Source: Anaeromyxobacter sp. Fw109-5 (lineage in GTDB: Bacteria; Myxococcota; Myxococcia; Myxococcales; Anaeromyxobacteraceae). From it: 64,000 bases of DNA. The notes beneath the pieces are model-generated. The model had not been told where the DNA came from, searched no databases, and was given only the letters and a program-made list of their open reading frames with translations. This document shows, one piece after another, positions 1 to 11,791 of this stretch; within the stretch, counting starts at the first letter, position 1, and the number at the start of each line of letters is the position of its first letter. The position numbers and the translations under genes are program-made. The stretch covers positions 1,116,001 to 1,180,000 of the forward strand of contig NC_009675.1 of the NCBI RefSeq assembly GCF_000017505.1. Direction: 5' to 3'.

Positions 1-592
1 CGCCTGGCTCTCGCCGTTCCCGCTGTCCGTCGGGCTGTTCGCGGCGGCGCTCTTCGCCTTCCTCGCCGCGAGCTACCTCGCCGTCGAGGCGAAGGGCGAG
101 CTCCAGGAGGACTTCCGGCGGCGCGCCATCGGCGCGGGGGGGGTGGTGTTCGGCGCGGCCGTGCTCGCCGGGGTCCTCTCCTGGTTCGACGCACCGCTCG
201 TGTTCGCGGGGCTGACCCGGCGCGGCTTCTCCCTCCCGCTCCACGCGGCCACCGCCCTCGCGGCGGTGACGGCCTTCGCCGCGCTCTTCCGGCGGCGCTA
301 CCGCCTCGCGCGCGCGGCGGCGGCCGCCCAGGTCACCCTCATCGTGCTCGGCTGGGGCGCCTCGCAGTACCCGTACCTCGTCGTGCCGGGGCTCACGCTC
401 GCCGACGCCAGCGCGCCGCGCGCCACGCAGGTGGCCGTGCTCTGGGCGCTCGCGGCCGGCGCCGTGTTCCTCTTCCCCGCCCTCTACCTGCTCTTCCGCG
501 TGTTCAAGGGGGAGCGCCCGCTCTCGGTCGTCGATCGCGCGACCCCCGGCGCAGGCGTCGGGGACCGCCCGCGCGCCCGCGGGGACGTGTAG
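1..592 (+). CDS. cydB: Cytochrome bd ubiquinol oxidase subunit II, C-terminal part
   Basis: This is the last 196 residues of a CydB-type subunit; the gene begins before the window. CydB pairs with CydA in the inner membrane to form the quinol-oxidising, oxygen-reducing bd oxidase. The fragment has the usual run of hydrophobic helices, a charged linker reading ELQEDFRRRA, a GWGASQYPYLV segment and a LLFRVFKG tail, all typical of the C-terminal half of CydB. The reading frame is open from base 2. A charged, disordered-looking tail of about 20 residues follows the last helix. The next gene is convergent, so this gene probably ends its operon. The family assignment is firm; whether the oxidase is a standard bd type or a cyanide-insensitive variant cannot be judged without CydA. 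Confidence 0.85.
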   Translation, partial: AWLSPFPLSVGLFAAALFAFLAASYLAVEAKGELQEDFRRRAIGAGGVVFGAAVLAGVLSWFDAPLVFAGLTRRGFSLPLHAATALAAVTAFAALFRRRYRLARAAAAAQVTLIVLGWGASQYPYLVVPGLTLADASAPRATQVAVLWALAAGAVFLFPALYLLFRVFKGERPLSVVDRATPGAGVGDRPRARGDV

Positions 593-602
593 GCGAGCGC
601 AC

Positions 603-618
603 CGACCGTGAGCGGTCG
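603..618. terminator. Short hairpin between convergent genes
   Basis: A perfect 6-bp inverted repeat, CGACCG and CGGTCG around a TGAG loop, lies in the 52-bp space between cydB and the convergent aldolase gene. The position suggests a bidirectional terminator. There is no T-tract on either side, so intrinsic termination is not assured. Confidence 0.4.
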
Positions 619-644
619 TCGCGGGCGGCGGGCGCCGCTCCCGA

Positions 645-1691
645 TCAGCGGCTCGCGACCTGAGCGAGGTCCGCGGCGAGCGCGCGGACGTCCGCCTCGG
701 TCACGTCCCAGGCGCACATGAAGCGCGAGCCGCCGCCGATGAAGTCGTAGAAACGCCAGCCGCGCGCGCGGAGCGCCTCGCCGGCGCCCTCCGGCAGCGC
801 CGCGAACACGGCGTTCGCCTGCCGGGGGTGGAGGAGGCGGACGCCCGGCACGGCGCGCAGCGCCGCCTCGAGCAGGGCGGCCATCTCGTTCGCGCGGCGC
901 GCGTGGCGCAGCCAGGCCCCGTCGCGGAGCATGCCCACCCACGGCGCGGCGAGGAAGCGCATCTTGGAGGCGAGCTGCCCGGCCTGCTTGCAGCGGTAGT
1001 CGAACTCCGCGGCGAGGGCGCGGTCGAAGAACACCACCGCCTCGCCGACGGCCATGCCGTTCTTCGTCCCGCCGAAGCAGAGGACGTCCACGCCCGCCCT
1101 CCAGGTGAGCTCCTTCGGCGCCACGCCGAGGGCGGCGACCGCGTTCGCGAAGCGCGCGCCGTCCATGTGGACGCGGAGCCCGTGAGCCCGCGCCCGCTCG
1201 CCGATCGCCGCGATCTCCTCGGGCCGGTACACGGTCCCGAGCTCGGTGGCCTGGGTCAGCGAGACGACGCGCGGCTTCGGGTAGTGGATGTCGCTCCGCC
1301 GCTCGACCATGTGGTCCACGCCGGCCGGGTCGAGCTTCCCGTCCGCGCCGGGGAGGGTGAGGACCTTCGTCCCGTTGGAGAAGAACTCGGGCGCGCCGCA
1401 CTCGTCGGTCTCGACGTGGGCGGCCTCGTGGCAGAGGATCGAGTGGTAGGACTGACAGAGCGACGCGAGCGCGAGCGAGTTCGCGGAGGTGCCGTTGAAG
1501 ACGAAGAACACCTCGCAGTCGGCCTCGAAGGTCTCCCGGAGCAGGTCCGCCGCCGCCGTGGTCCAGCGGTCGTCGCCGTACCCGGGGGCGTGGCCGGCGT
1601 TCGCCTCGGCCATGGCCGCCCAGGCCTCCGGGCAGATGCCGGCGTAGTTGTCGCTCGCGAAGTGCCGCTGCGGCCCGTGCGTCGTCGTCAT
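645..1691 (-). CDS. Low-specificity L-threonine aldolase family PLP enzyme
   Basis: A 348-residue fold-type I PLP enzyme of the beta-eliminating lyase / threonine aldolase family, which cleaves L-threonine or allo-threonine to glycine and acetaldehyde in the cytosol. The N-terminus carries the family opening FASDNYAGICPEA. The PLP-ring stacking region is near His-88 (CHEAAHVETDE), the PLP nitrogen Asp is in HMDGAR (Asp-177), and the Schiff-base lysine is Lys-210 in CFGGTKNG. Length and motifs are those of a complete enzyme. It is transcribed alone towards cydB; the DUF255 gene ends 57 bases upstream on the same strand. The substrate preference, threonine or another beta-hydroxy amino acid, cannot be told from sequence. 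Confidence 0.85.
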   Translation of the reverse strand: MTTTHGPQRHFASDNYAGICPEAWAAMAEANAGHAPGYGDDRWTTAAADLLRETFEADCEVFFVFNGTSANSLALASLCQSYHSILCHEAAHVETDECGAPEFFSNGTKVLTLPGADGKLDPAGVDHMVERRSDIHYPKPRVVSLTQATELGTVYRPEEIAAIGERARAHGLRVHMDGARFANAVAALGVAPKELTWRAGVDVLCFGGTKNGMAVGEAVVFFDRALAAEFDYRCKQAGQLASKMRFLAAPWVGMLRDGAWLRHARRANEMAALLEAALRAVPGVRLLHPRQANAVFAALPEGAGEALRARGWRFYDFIGGGSRFMCAWDVTEADVRALAADLAQVASR

Positions 1692-1748
1692 GGGCCGGGC
1701 ATCGTACGGCCGAGGCGCCCGGCGCGCCAGCGCGGCGGGGAGCCGCGC

Positions 1749-3926
<2,178 letters not shown>

Positions 3927-4051
3927 GGACGGGGCTTAACGGGAGGCGCCCGCCCGCTCAAAGGGTTGTTCGGAGTTCCCCGGACCGAGCCAGGCGAGCG
4001 AGACGCAAGCAGCGCAAGGCGCGACGACCGAGCATGCCTGTAGGCCCGGCC

Positions 4052-4270
4052 TCAGAAGAGGTCCTCGAGGGCCTTGGCGATGCGCGCCTCGATCTCCGCG
4101 CGCATCTTCCTGGCCTCCTGCACGGTCTCCTCGATGGCGGCCTGGAGGTCGCCTGCCGGCCCGCCCGGGATGACGCGCAGCGCCTCGCGGGGCAGCCCGC
4201 CGCCTCCCGCCGTCTCGTCGTCGCGCCGGCCGCCCCGCACGAGGACGAGCGGCACCTTCGGCACGTCCAT
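4052..4270 (-). CDS. Small conserved-looking hypothetical protein
   Basis: A 72-residue ORF starting at the ATG at 4268-4270, with product beginning MDVPKVPLVLVRGGRRDDE. It has a glycine-rich middle and a heptad-like C-terminal helix from about residue 46 (QAAIEETVQEARKMRAEIEA) ending KALEDLF. The regular charged helix and the sensible amino-acid composition, unlike the arginine-rich shadow frames nearby, argue that it is real. It lies 101 bp downstream of rtcB on the same strand and may be co-transcribed with archease-rtcB. No family is recognised. A role with the RNA ligase would be speculation. Confidence 0.5.
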   Translation of the reverse strand: MDVPKVPLVLVRGGRRDDETAGGGGLPREALRVIPGGPAGDLQAAIEETVQEARKMRAEIEARIAKALEDLF

Positions 4271-4371
4271 GAGACAAGCTACGGTCCGGGTTCGCCCGCG
4301 GGCAGGGGGCCCGGGAAGGGCAGAGGGGATGGAGGGAGGTCGGGCCGGCCGCAGCGCGGGCTCGGGATCGC

Positions 4372-5811
4372 TCAGCCCTTGATGACCCCCATCGGCTCCA
4401 GGCGGGCGACGAGGCGGGAGATCCCTGCCGCGTCCATCACCGCGACCACCTGCGCGACGTCCTTGTAGGCGTCGCTCATCTCCTCGGCGAGCGTCTTCTT
4501 CCCGCGCGAGATGACCTCGATCCCGCGCGCAGCCAGCTCGGCCGCGATGGAGCGGCCGCGGCCGCGCCGCAGCGCCTCCCCGCGGGAGAGCAGCCGGCCG
4601 GCTCCGTGGCAGGAGCTGCCGAACGTGTCCCTCATCGCGCGCTCGGTGCCGGCGAGCACGTACGAGTAGCGCCCCATGTCGCCTGGGATGAGCACGGGCT
4701 GGCCCACGCCGCGGTAGGGCTCGGGGACGCGGGCGTCGCCGGGCCCGAAGCAGCGCGTGGCCCCCTTGCGATGGACGAGCACGCGCCGGCGCGCGCCCTC
4801 GATGTCGTGCTCCTCGAGCTTCGCCACGTTGTGGCAGACGTCGTAGAGGACCCGCGCGCCGAGGTCGCGCTCGGAGATCCGCAGGACGTGGAGGAGGGCC
4901 CGGACGGCGAGGCCGGTCATGACCTGCCGGTTGGCCCACGCGAAGTTGGCCGCCGCCTGCATCGCGCCGAGGTAGCGCTGGCCGAGCGCGCTCCCGATGG
5001 GCGCCGCGGCGAGCTGCGGGTCGGGCAGGTCCGCGTAGTCGGGGCCGAACTCGGGGCGGCGCCGCGCGATCTCCGCGACGAACTCGTCACACACCTGGTA
5101 GCCGAGCCCGCGCGAGCCGGAGTGGATCTGGAGCGCGACGCGGCCCGGCACGAGCCCGAACGCCTCCGCGGCCTGCGGATCGTAGACCTCGGCCACCCGG
5201 TCCACCTCCAGGAAGTGGTTGCCGCTCCCGAGGGTGCCGAGCTGGTCCGCCCCGCGCGCCCTCGCCCGCGCGCTCACCGCGGACGCGTCGGCGCCGGCGA
5301 GCCGCCCGCCCTCCTCGCAGCGCTCCGCGTCGTCGCTCGCGGCGGCGAAGCCGCGCCGCACCGCCCAGCGCGCGCCTCCCTCCAGCACCTCGTCCAGCTC
5401 GCGGTCCGACAGGGTGGGGATCGCCCGGCTCGCCCCCACGCCGGTGGGGACGTCGCGGAAGAGCTGGGCGGTGACGGCGTGCAGCCTCGCCCGGACGTCC
5501 TCCTCCTCGAGCGCGGTGGTGAGGACGCGCACGCCGCAGTTGATGTCGTAGCCGACGCCGCCGGGCGAGACCGCGCCGCGCTCGACGTCCATCGCCGCGA
5601 CGCCGCCGATGGGGAACCCGTACCCCCAGTGGATGTCCGGCATCGCCAGGGAGAAGCGGAGGATGCCGGGGAGGTGCGCCACGTTCGCGACCTGCTGGAG
5701 CGCGGGGTCGTCGGGCGCGGGCGGCCCCGCGCTGTACACCCGGCCCGGCACGCGCATCCGCCCCTCGCGCGGGATCTCCCACAGATCGCCCTCGATCCGC
5801 CGTAGCTGCAT
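4372..5811 (-). CDS. rtcB: RtcB RNA ligase (GTP-dependent 3'-phosphate/5'-OH ligase)
   Basis: A 479-residue RtcB. RtcB joins RNA 3'-phosphate or 2',3'-cyclic phosphate ends to 5'-hydroxyl ends through a GMP-histidine intermediate and needs Mn2+ and, in many lineages, archease. The family motifs are all present in order: GGVGYDINCGVR with the metal cysteine at residue 92, LGTLGSGNHFLEV, HSGSRGLGYQVCDEF, YDVCHNVAKLEEH, VHRKGATR, GDMGRYSYVL, and SSCHGAGR carrying the guanylylated histidine. The protein appears catalytically intact and full length. The archease gene lies 45 bp upstream on the same strand, the classic two-gene RNA-repair arrangement. Its natural substrate (cleaved tRNA, rRNA or mRNA) is unknown here. 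Confidence 0.95.
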   Translation of the reverse strand: MQLRRIEGDLWEIPREGRMRVPGRVYSAGPPAPDDPALQQVANVAHLPGILRFSLAMPDIHWGYGFPIGGVAAMDVERGAVSPGGVGYDINCGVRVLTTALEEEDVRARLHAVTAQLFRDVPTGVGASRAIPTLSDRELDEVLEGGARWAVRRGFAAASDDAERCEEGGRLAGADASAVSARARARGADQLGTLGSGNHFLEVDRVAEVYDPQAAEAFGLVPGRVALQIHSGSRGLGYQVCDEFVAEIARRRPEFGPDYADLPDPQLAAAPIGSALGQRYLGAMQAAANFAWANRQVMTGLAVRALLHVLRISERDLGARVLYDVCHNVAKLEEHDIEGARRRVLVHRKGATRCFGPGDARVPEPYRGVGQPVLIPGDMGRYSYVLAGTERAMRDTFGSSCHGAGRLLSRGEALRRGRGRSIAAELAARGIEVISRGKKTLAEEMSDAYKDVAQVVAVMDAAGISRLVARLEPMGVIKG

Positions 5812-5837
5812 GTGCTGGTTGTTAAGCCGAGCGGGGC

Positions 5838-5852
5838 GGGGGCGCAGCCCCC
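5838..5852. terminator. GC hairpin between archease and rtcB
   Basis: A perfect 6-bp stem, GGGGGC and GCCCCC around a GCA loop, sits in the 45-bp gap between archease and rtcB. It could attenuate transcription between the two genes or act in processing. No T-tract is present, so a terminator role is weakly supported. Confidence 0.3.
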
Positions 5853-5856
5853 GTGA

Positions 5857-6291
5857 TCAGATGTCGAACACCGCCTGGGCCACCCAGCCGGCGCCCTCTC
5901 GTTCGAGGCGGGCGGCGTGCCACGTCACCGCCTTGAGGTCGGCGCCCTCGGCGTGAAGCTCGGGATCGCGCCGCCCGAACGCGACCCGCGCCTCGACGCC
6001 GTCCGCGTCCGCGCGCACGATCTCGCAGGCCGCCGGCACCAGCGCCTCGGTCGCGAGCCGGTAGAGGAGCTCGCGCAGGAGCGCCACCGCGGTGCCGGCG
6101 AGCTCGGGACCGCCGGCGACGGCGACGCGCTCCTCGCGCTCGACCGCGACCTCCCTGCCGCCGGTCGCGAGCGCGGCGAAGGCGAGGACGAGCCGCGCGA
6201 GCGCCTCCTCGGCGGTCGCCCCGCGCACGCGCACGCCCACGTCGGCGGTGTGGCCGAGGTCCTCGTACGGCTGCGGCGAGGCGAGGCGCAT
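5857..6291 (-). CDS. Archease, RtcB activator
   Basis: A 144-residue archease. It accelerates guanylylation and multiple turnover of RtcB. The N-terminus carries the family motif in YEDLGHTADVGVRVRG, where the Asp and His near residues 10-16 belong to the metal site. The C-terminal half has the usual beta strands ending LKAVTWHAARLERE, followed by an aspartate near the last residue (VFDI), which the family uses in metal binding. The start at ATG 6289-6291 is chosen because the family begins a few residues before this motif. The adjacent rtcB gives strong functional context. Confidence 0.9.
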   Translation of the reverse strand: MRLASPQPYEDLGHTADVGVRVRGATAEEALARLVLAFAALATGGREVAVEREERVAVAGGPELAGTAVALLRELLYRLATEALVPAACEIVRADADGVEARVAFGRRDPELHAEGADLKAVTWHAARLEREGAGWVAQAVFDI

Positions 6292-6344
6292 CTCCGGGAG
6301 CTTAACCCCCGCCGGCGGCCGGGGCCGGAGCCTGCCGCGGGCGG

Positions 6345-7757
6345 TCAGCCGGCCTCGAGGGGCACCCGCTCCGCCAGCGGGACGATCTCGCGCGCGGAGA
6401 CGCGGAGGAAGCGGAGGAACAGGCTCGCCGCCACGGCCGTGAGGCCGAGCACGAACCCCCACCACAGCCCGGTGACGCCGAGCCCCATCGTGAACCCGAG
6501 GACCACGGTCGCCGGGAAGCCGAGCGCCCAGTGGCCGACCATGTTCGCGGCGAAGGTGAAGCGCGTCTCGCCCGCGCCGCGCAGCACGCCAGCGCCGACC
6601 CCCTGGACGCCGTCGGAGAGCTGGAACAGCGCGGCGATGCGCAGGAGCGGCACCGCCGCCTCCACGAGCACGGGATCGTCGGTCATCGCGCGCGCGAGGG
6701 CGCGCGGGAAGAGGAAGAAGACGAGCCCGGAGACGGTCATGAGCGCCGCCCCTGCGCCGAACGCGGCGAGCCCCGCCCGGCGGACCGCGGCCCGGTCGCG
6801 CCGGCCGACCGCCCAGCCCACGCGCACCGAGCCCGCGTTCCCGAAGCCGATGGCGACGGTGAAGGTGAGGCTCGCGATGGAGATGGCGAGCTGGTGCGCC
6901 GCGATGGGCAGGGCGCCGAAGCGGCCGGCGAGGAACCCGACGAGCGCGAAGATCCCCACCTCGGCCCCCATGTGCAGGCCGATGGGGACCCCGACCGCGA
7001 GCGCGGCGCGGAGCGCGACCCCGTCCGGCGCGCGCGACAGCCGCCCCGCGGGGCGGGGCACGGCGCGGGCGGCGAGGGCGATGAGCGCCGCCTGCGCGGC
7101 GGCGCAGAGGCTCGTCGCGATCGCGGCGCCAGCCGCGCCGAGCGGCGGGATGGTCCGGAGCGGCCCCGCGACGGCGGGGAGCGCCGCGCCGCCGAGCACG
7201 AGCAGCAGGTCGGCGGGCACGTTGAGCAGGTTCGCGACCACCGTCGCGACGACCATGGGGCGCGCGAGCCCGTGCGACTGCAGATAGGCGCGGCCGGAGA
7301 AGAAGAGGAAGAAGAAGGGGAGGCCGGGGAGTCGCCACAGGAGATAGCGGCCCGCCTCGCGCGCCACGTCCGGGCCGATGCCGAGCGGCTCGAGGGCGGC
7401 GGGCGTGAGGGCGAAGGGGAGCGCGAGGGCCGCGGCGAGCGCGAGCGCGAGCCAGGTGCCCTGCCACAGGAGGCGGCGCGCGCGGAGCCCGTCCCCGGCG
7501 CCGAGCGCCTGCGAGATGAGCGGGTCGAGGCCGTGCATCACCCCCATGCCGAAGGCGGCGAGCGCCATGAAGAGCGCGTTGCCGAGGCCGACGCCGGCGA
7601 GAGGGAGCGCCCCGGCCCGGCCGACGACGGCGGTGTCCACGACGCCCATGAGCGCCTGGCCGCCCTGGGCGATCGCCAGCGGCAGGGCGAGGCGCACGAG
7701 CGCGGACAGCTCGGCGCGCAGGGGCAGTGCAGGGGCGGCCACGGGGGGCGGGAACAT
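6345..7757 (-). CDS. MATE-family multidrug efflux transporter
   Basis: A 470-residue polytopic inner-membrane protein of the MATE (NorM/DinF-like) family, which exports cationic drugs or metabolites in exchange for Na+ or H+. It has about 12 hydrophobic helices in two six-helix halves. The first half opens with LALPLAIAQGGQALMGVVDTAVVGR, the usual MATE start, and ALGAGDGLRARRLLWQG follows helix 2. The ATG at 7755-7757 is preferred; a GTG at 7793 would add 12 residues. It is divergent from kup, and the 261-bp space between them must hold both promoters. The transported substrate is unknown. Confidence 0.88.
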   Translation of the reverse strand: MFPPPVAAPALPLRAELSALVRLALPLAIAQGGQALMGVVDTAVVGRAGALPLAGVGLGNALFMALAAFGMGVMHGLDPLISQALGAGDGLRARRLLWQGTWLALALAAALALPFALTPAALEPLGIGPDVAREAGRYLLWRLPGLPFFFLFFSGRAYLQSHGLARPMVVATVVANLLNVPADLLLVLGGAALPAVAGPLRTIPPLGAAGAAIATSLCAAAQAALIALAARAVPRPAGRLSRAPDGVALRAALAVGVPIGLHMGAEVGIFALVGFLAGRFGALPIAAHQLAISIASLTFTVAIGFGNAGSVRVGWAVGRRDRAAVRRAGLAAFGAGAALMTVSGLVFFLFPRALARAMTDDPVLVEAAVPLLRIAALFQLSDGVQGVGAGVLRGAGETRFTFAANMVGHWALGFPATVVLGFTMGLGVTGLWWGFVLGLTAVAASLFLRFLRVSAREIVPLAERVPLEAG

Positions 7758-8018
7758 ACCCGACCGACCCAGGGCCCGCAGCCCGAGAGGCACGCGTCGC
7801 GACGGACCACTTTCACGCTGCCGATGCCACTAAAGGGTCAGGCAAAAAGCCTTCGCGCGAGGCGCCGGGTTATACTCGAAGTGCGTGCGACGCCTGCGGC
7901 CGAGCGGCTCCCGGCGCCGGAATCCTCAGGAACCCCGGAGGCATGGACCCGATCGCGCCGTAGCCTCTCGACGCGAGGGGCGCGACATGTTTACCTCCCG
8001 ACCCTCGCTGGACCCCGG
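7758..8018 (+). promoter_or_regulatory. Intergenic leader between MATE gene and kup
   Basis: This 261-bp divergent intergenic region has the only A/T-rich patch nearby (around 7830-7876), including a -10-like TATACT at 7871-7876 reading towards kup. No good -35 hexamer lies 17 bp upstream. If transcription began near 7883, the kup message would have a leader of about 135 bases, long enough for a regulatory RNA. I could not match it to a known riboswitch. Confidence 0.25.
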
Positions 8019-10010
8019 ATGTCCGACAACCCTTCGTCACGCGCCGGTCCCGAAGTCGTACCGACCCCGCCGCCCTCTCCGGCGGCGGAGGCCGCGGTGA
8101 CGGCGTTGCCGGCCCATGGCCACCGCCCTCCCGCGACGGGCTCCGCCCTCGCGAAGCTCGCCCTGGGGGCCCTCGGCGTCGTCTACGGCGACATCGGCAC
8201 GAGCCCGCTGTACGCGCTGAAGGAGTGCTTCACCGGGCACCACGGCGTCCAGGCCACCCCAGCGAACGTGCTCGGTGTCCTGTCGCTCGTGTTCTGGGCG
8301 ATGACCTTCGTCGTCACGTTCAAGTACCTGTCCTTCGTCATGCGCGCCGACAACCGGGGCGAGGGCGGGATCCTGGCCCTCCTCGCGCTGGTGGGGAAGC
8401 ACGAGGTGCGCCGGAGCGGCAAGCAGCTCCTCATCATCCTGGGGCTGTTCGGGGCGGCGCTGCTCTACGGCGACGGCGTCATCACGCCCGCCATCTCGGT
8501 CCTGGGCGCGGTGGAGGGGCTCTCGGTCGCCGCGCCGGCCCTCGAGCACTGGGTGGTGCCGGTCACCGTCGGCATCCTCGCGCTCCTGTTCTTCATCCAG
8601 CGCCGCGGCACCGCCGCCGTCGGGGCGGTGTTCGGGCCGGTGATGCTGGTGTGGTTCCTCTGCATCGCGATCCTCGGCGTGCGCGGGATCCTCTTCGACG
8701 CCACGATCCTGCAGGCGGTCCTGCCCACCCACGCGGTGGCCTTCTTCGCGCGGAACTCCTGGCACGGCTTCCTCGTCCTCGGCGGCGTGGTGCTGGTCAT
8801 CACCGGCGGCGAGGCGCTCTACGCGGACATGGGCCACTTCGGGAAGCGCCCGATCCGCTTCGCCTGGCTCCTCGTGGCCATGCCGGCGCTGATGCTCAAC
8901 TACATGGGGCAGGGCGCGATCCTGCTCCACGATCCGCAGGCGGCGCGCAACCCGTTCTATCTGCTCGTGCCCGGGTGGGCGCTATACCCGATGATCGCCG
9001 TCGCCACCGCCGCGGCGATCGTGGCGTCCCAGGCCCTGATCTCCGGCGCCTTCTCCCTCACGCGCCAGGCGGTGCAGCTCGGCTACTCCCCGCGCGTCAC
9101 CATCCGGCACACCTCCTCGACCGAGATCGGCCAGATCTACGTCCCGGAGGTGAACGCGCTGCTCGGCGCGGCGACCATCGCCCTGGTGCTCGGGTTCAAG
9201 AGCTCCTCGAACCTCGCCGCCGCCTACGGCATCGCGGTGACCGGCACGATGGCCATCACCACGCTCCTGTTCCACAGGGTGGCGCGCGACCTGTGGCGGT
9301 GGCCTCGCTGGCGCGCCTGGCCGCTCACGCTCCTGTTCCTGCTCGTGGACCTCGCGTTCTTCGGCGCGAACATCGTCAAGGTGGAGGAGGGCGGCTGGTT
9401 CCCGCTCGCCGCCGCCGCGTTCGTGTTCACGCTGCTCTCCACCTGGAAGCGGGGCCGCGAGGGGCTCGCGGACCTGATGCGCGGCGCGGGCCTGCCGCTC
9501 GACGTGTTCCTCGAGGACATCGCGCGCCGCAAGCCCCAGCGGGTCCCCGGCACCGCCGTGTTCATGACCGGAAACACCGGCACCGTACCGCCCGTGCTCC
9601 TGCACCACCTGAAGCACAACAAGGTGCTCCACGAGCGGGTGGTGCTCACGTCGATCATGTCGGAGGAGATCCCGAGCGTCCGCGACGCGGAGCGGGTGAC
9701 GGTGAAGGAGCTCGGCTCGGGCTTCATCCAGGTGATCGCCCGCTACGGCTTCATGGAGACCCCGGACGTCCCGGCGATGTTCGCCTCGCTGCCGCACCGC
9801 AAGCTCGACGGGCCGCGCATCGAGCTGAAGCCGATGGAGACCACCTATTACCTCGGCCGCGAGACGCTGCTGCCGACGGGGCCCTCCAAGATGGCGCGCT
9901 GGCGCAAGCGGCTCTTCATCATCATGTCGCGCAACGCCCAGACGGCGAGCGCGTTCTTCGGGCTGCCGCCGAACCGCGTGGTCGAGATGGGCGCGCAGCT
10001 CCAGCTCTAG
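8019..10010 (+). CDS. kup: Kup low-affinity K+ uptake transporter
   Basis: A 663-residue KUP/HAK/KT family potassium-proton symporter in the inner membrane. The core begins LALGALGVVYGDIGTSPLYALKE, the family signature around the first helix. About 12 hydrophobic helices follow to about residue 470, then a soluble C-terminal domain with GTAVFMTGNTGTVPPVLLHH and a beta-rich tail. The ATG at 8019 is chosen: it leaves a 50-residue Pro/Ala-rich cytosolic N-terminus before helix 1, normal for bacterial Kup. The frame stays open far upstream, but only because high GC removes stop codons. It is followed by an MFS gene 84 bp downstream. Confidence 0.93.
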   Translation: MSDNPSSRAGPEVVPTPPPSPAAEAAVTALPAHGHRPPATGSALAKLALGALGVVYGDIGTSPLYALKECFTGHHGVQATPANVLGVLSLVFWAMTFVVTFKYLSFVMRADNRGEGGILALLALVGKHEVRRSGKQLLIILGLFGAALLYGDGVITPAISVLGAVEGLSVAAPALEHWVVPVTVGILALLFFIQRRGTAAVGAVFGPVMLVWFLCIAILGVRGILFDATILQAVLPTHAVAFFARNSWHGFLVLGGVVLVITGGEALYADMGHFGKRPIRFAWLLVAMPALMLNYMGQGAILLHDPQAARNPFYLLVPGWALYPMIAVATAAAIVASQALISGAFSLTRQAVQLGYSPRVTIRHTSSTEIGQIYVPEVNALLGAATIALVLGFKSSSNLAAAYGIAVTGTMAITTLLFHRVARDLWRWPRWRAWPLTLLFLLVDLAFFGANIVKVEEGGWFPLAAAAFVFTLLSTWKRGREGLADLMRGAGLPLDVFLEDIARRKPQRVPGTAVFMTGNTGTVPPVLLHHLKHNKVLHERVVLTSIMSEEIPSVRDAERVTVKELGSGFIQVIARYGFMETPDVPAMFASLPHRKLDGPRIELKPMETTYYLGRETLLPTGPSKMARWRKRLFIIMSRNAQTASAFFGLPPNRVVEMGAQLQL

Positions 10011-10094
10011 CCACCGCCCGGCGTCGGGCTCGACCGGGCCGCGCCGCCGAGGGCACGCGCCCGCCGCACGCCGCAACCCCCACGCCGGAGGAAG

Positions 10095-11339
10095 ATGCGC
10101 TGGCCCGACGCCCTCCGCTCCCTGCGCAAGCGCGACCTGCGGCTCTTCTTCGCGGGGCAGGCGGTCTCGCTCGCCGGCACCTGGATGCAGAGCGTCGCCC
10201 AGTCGTGGCTGATCTGGCGCCTCACCCGCTCCTCCGAGCTGCTCGGGATCGTGAGCTTCCTCGGCCAGGTGCCGGTGTTCCTGTTCGGCATCTGGGCGGG
10301 GTCCATCGCCGACCGCCACCCGCGCCGGCGCATCGTCCTCGCGACGCAGACGAACGCCATCGTCCAGGCGGTGCTCCTCGCCGCCCTCACGCTCGGCGGC
10401 GCGGTGCAGCCCTGGCACGTGGTGGTGCTCGCCGGGATGCTCGGCTTCACCTACGCGTTCGAGATCCCCGCGCGCCAGGCCCTCCTCGCAGACCTCGCCG
10501 GCCCCGACGCGCCGAACGCGATCGCGCTCAACTCCTCGATCGTCAACGCGGCGCGCATCGTCGGCCCGGCGCTGGCGGGCGGCCTCGTGGCCGCCGTGGG
10601 GGAGGGCTGGTGCTTCGCGCTGAACGCCCTCTCCTTCGCGGGCACCTACCGTGCGCTCTGGGTGATGCGCCCGCCGCCGCAGCCGAAGCCGGAGGGCAGC
10701 CGCCGCGCGCACCTGCTCGAGGGGCTCGCGTACGCGGGGAGGACCGCCCACGTGCGCGCGCTGCTCGCGCTCCTCGCCGTCTCGAGCTTCTTCGCCATGC
10801 CGTACCAGGCGCTCCTCCCGGTCCTCTCGTCCGAGGTCCTCCAAGGGGGCGCTGGCCTGTACGGGGTCCTGCTCGGCTGCGCCGGGGTGGGCGCGCTCGC
10901 CGGCGCCGTGGGGCTCCTCCTGCGCAAGGGCCTCGCGGGCCTCGGCCGCCGCGTGGCGCTCGGGGCGACGCTGCTCGGGGCGGGGCTCCTCGCCCTCGCG
11001 TTCTCCCGCCAACCGCTCGTCGCCGCCGCCGCGCTCGCGGTGGCCGGGTTCGGCTTCATCACGCAGATGGCGGGGACGATGACGCTGTTGCAGGGGCTCG
11101 CGCCGGCGGACATGAGGGGGCGCGTCATGGGGCTCTTCTCGACGCTGTTCGTGGGCGTGACGCCCTTCGGCGCCCTCGCCGCCGGCTTCGCCGCGAGCCG
11201 CTTCGGCGCGCCCCGCACCCTCGCGACCGGCGCCGCCGTGGTGCTCGTGGCGAGCGGCGTGTTCCACCTCGCTCTCCCGCGGCTCCGGCGTACCGTGCTC
11301 GCGCATCACCCCACGCTGTTCCCGCCGTCCTCCCAGTAG
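10095..11339 (+). CDS. MFS exporter, EntS/DUF894-like
   Basis: A 414-residue, 12-helix major facilitator protein. The opening (RKRDLRLFFAGQAVSLAGTWMQ) and the helix 2-3 loop AGSIADRHPRRRIVLATQ are typical of the EntS/DUF894 branch of MFS exporters, which includes siderophore exporters. A second GRVMGLFSTLF motif lies in helix 10-11. The ATG is preceded by GGAGGAAG at a good distance. The stop codon is followed almost at once by the 11346-11730 hexamer array. The substrate is not predictable. Confidence 0.85.
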   Translation: MRWPDALRSLRKRDLRLFFAGQAVSLAGTWMQSVAQSWLIWRLTRSSELLGIVSFLGQVPVFLFGIWAGSIADRHPRRRIVLATQTNAIVQAVLLAALTLGGAVQPWHVVVLAGMLGFTYAFEIPARQALLADLAGPDAPNAIALNSSIVNAARIVGPALAGGLVAAVGEGWCFALNALSFAGTYRALWVMRPPPQPKPEGSRRAHLLEGLAYAGRTAHVRALLALLAVSSFFAMPYQALLPVLSSEVLQGGAGLYGVLLGCAGVGALAGAVGLLLRKGLAGLGRRVALGATLLGAGLLALAFSRQPLVAAAALAVAGFGFITQMAGTMTLLQGLAPADMRGRVMGLFSTLFVGVTPFGALAAGFAASRFGAPRTLATGAAVVLVASGVFHLALPRLRRTVLAHHPTLFPPSSQ

Positions 11340-11345
11340 ACGCCC

Positions 11346-11730
<385 letters not shown>

Positions 11731-11791
11731 ATCTCTCGAGGCCGATCATCCCGGAGCGGAGTCGAGGGACCGCCGACCCGACCTCGCTGCC

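Noticed and set aside
7758-8018. Possible c-di-AMP or c-di-GMP riboswitch in the kup leader
   Set aside because: Some fragments (GGCAAAAAGCC, GGAACCCCGGAG) recall known motifs, but the order and pairing of the consensus elements could not be found.
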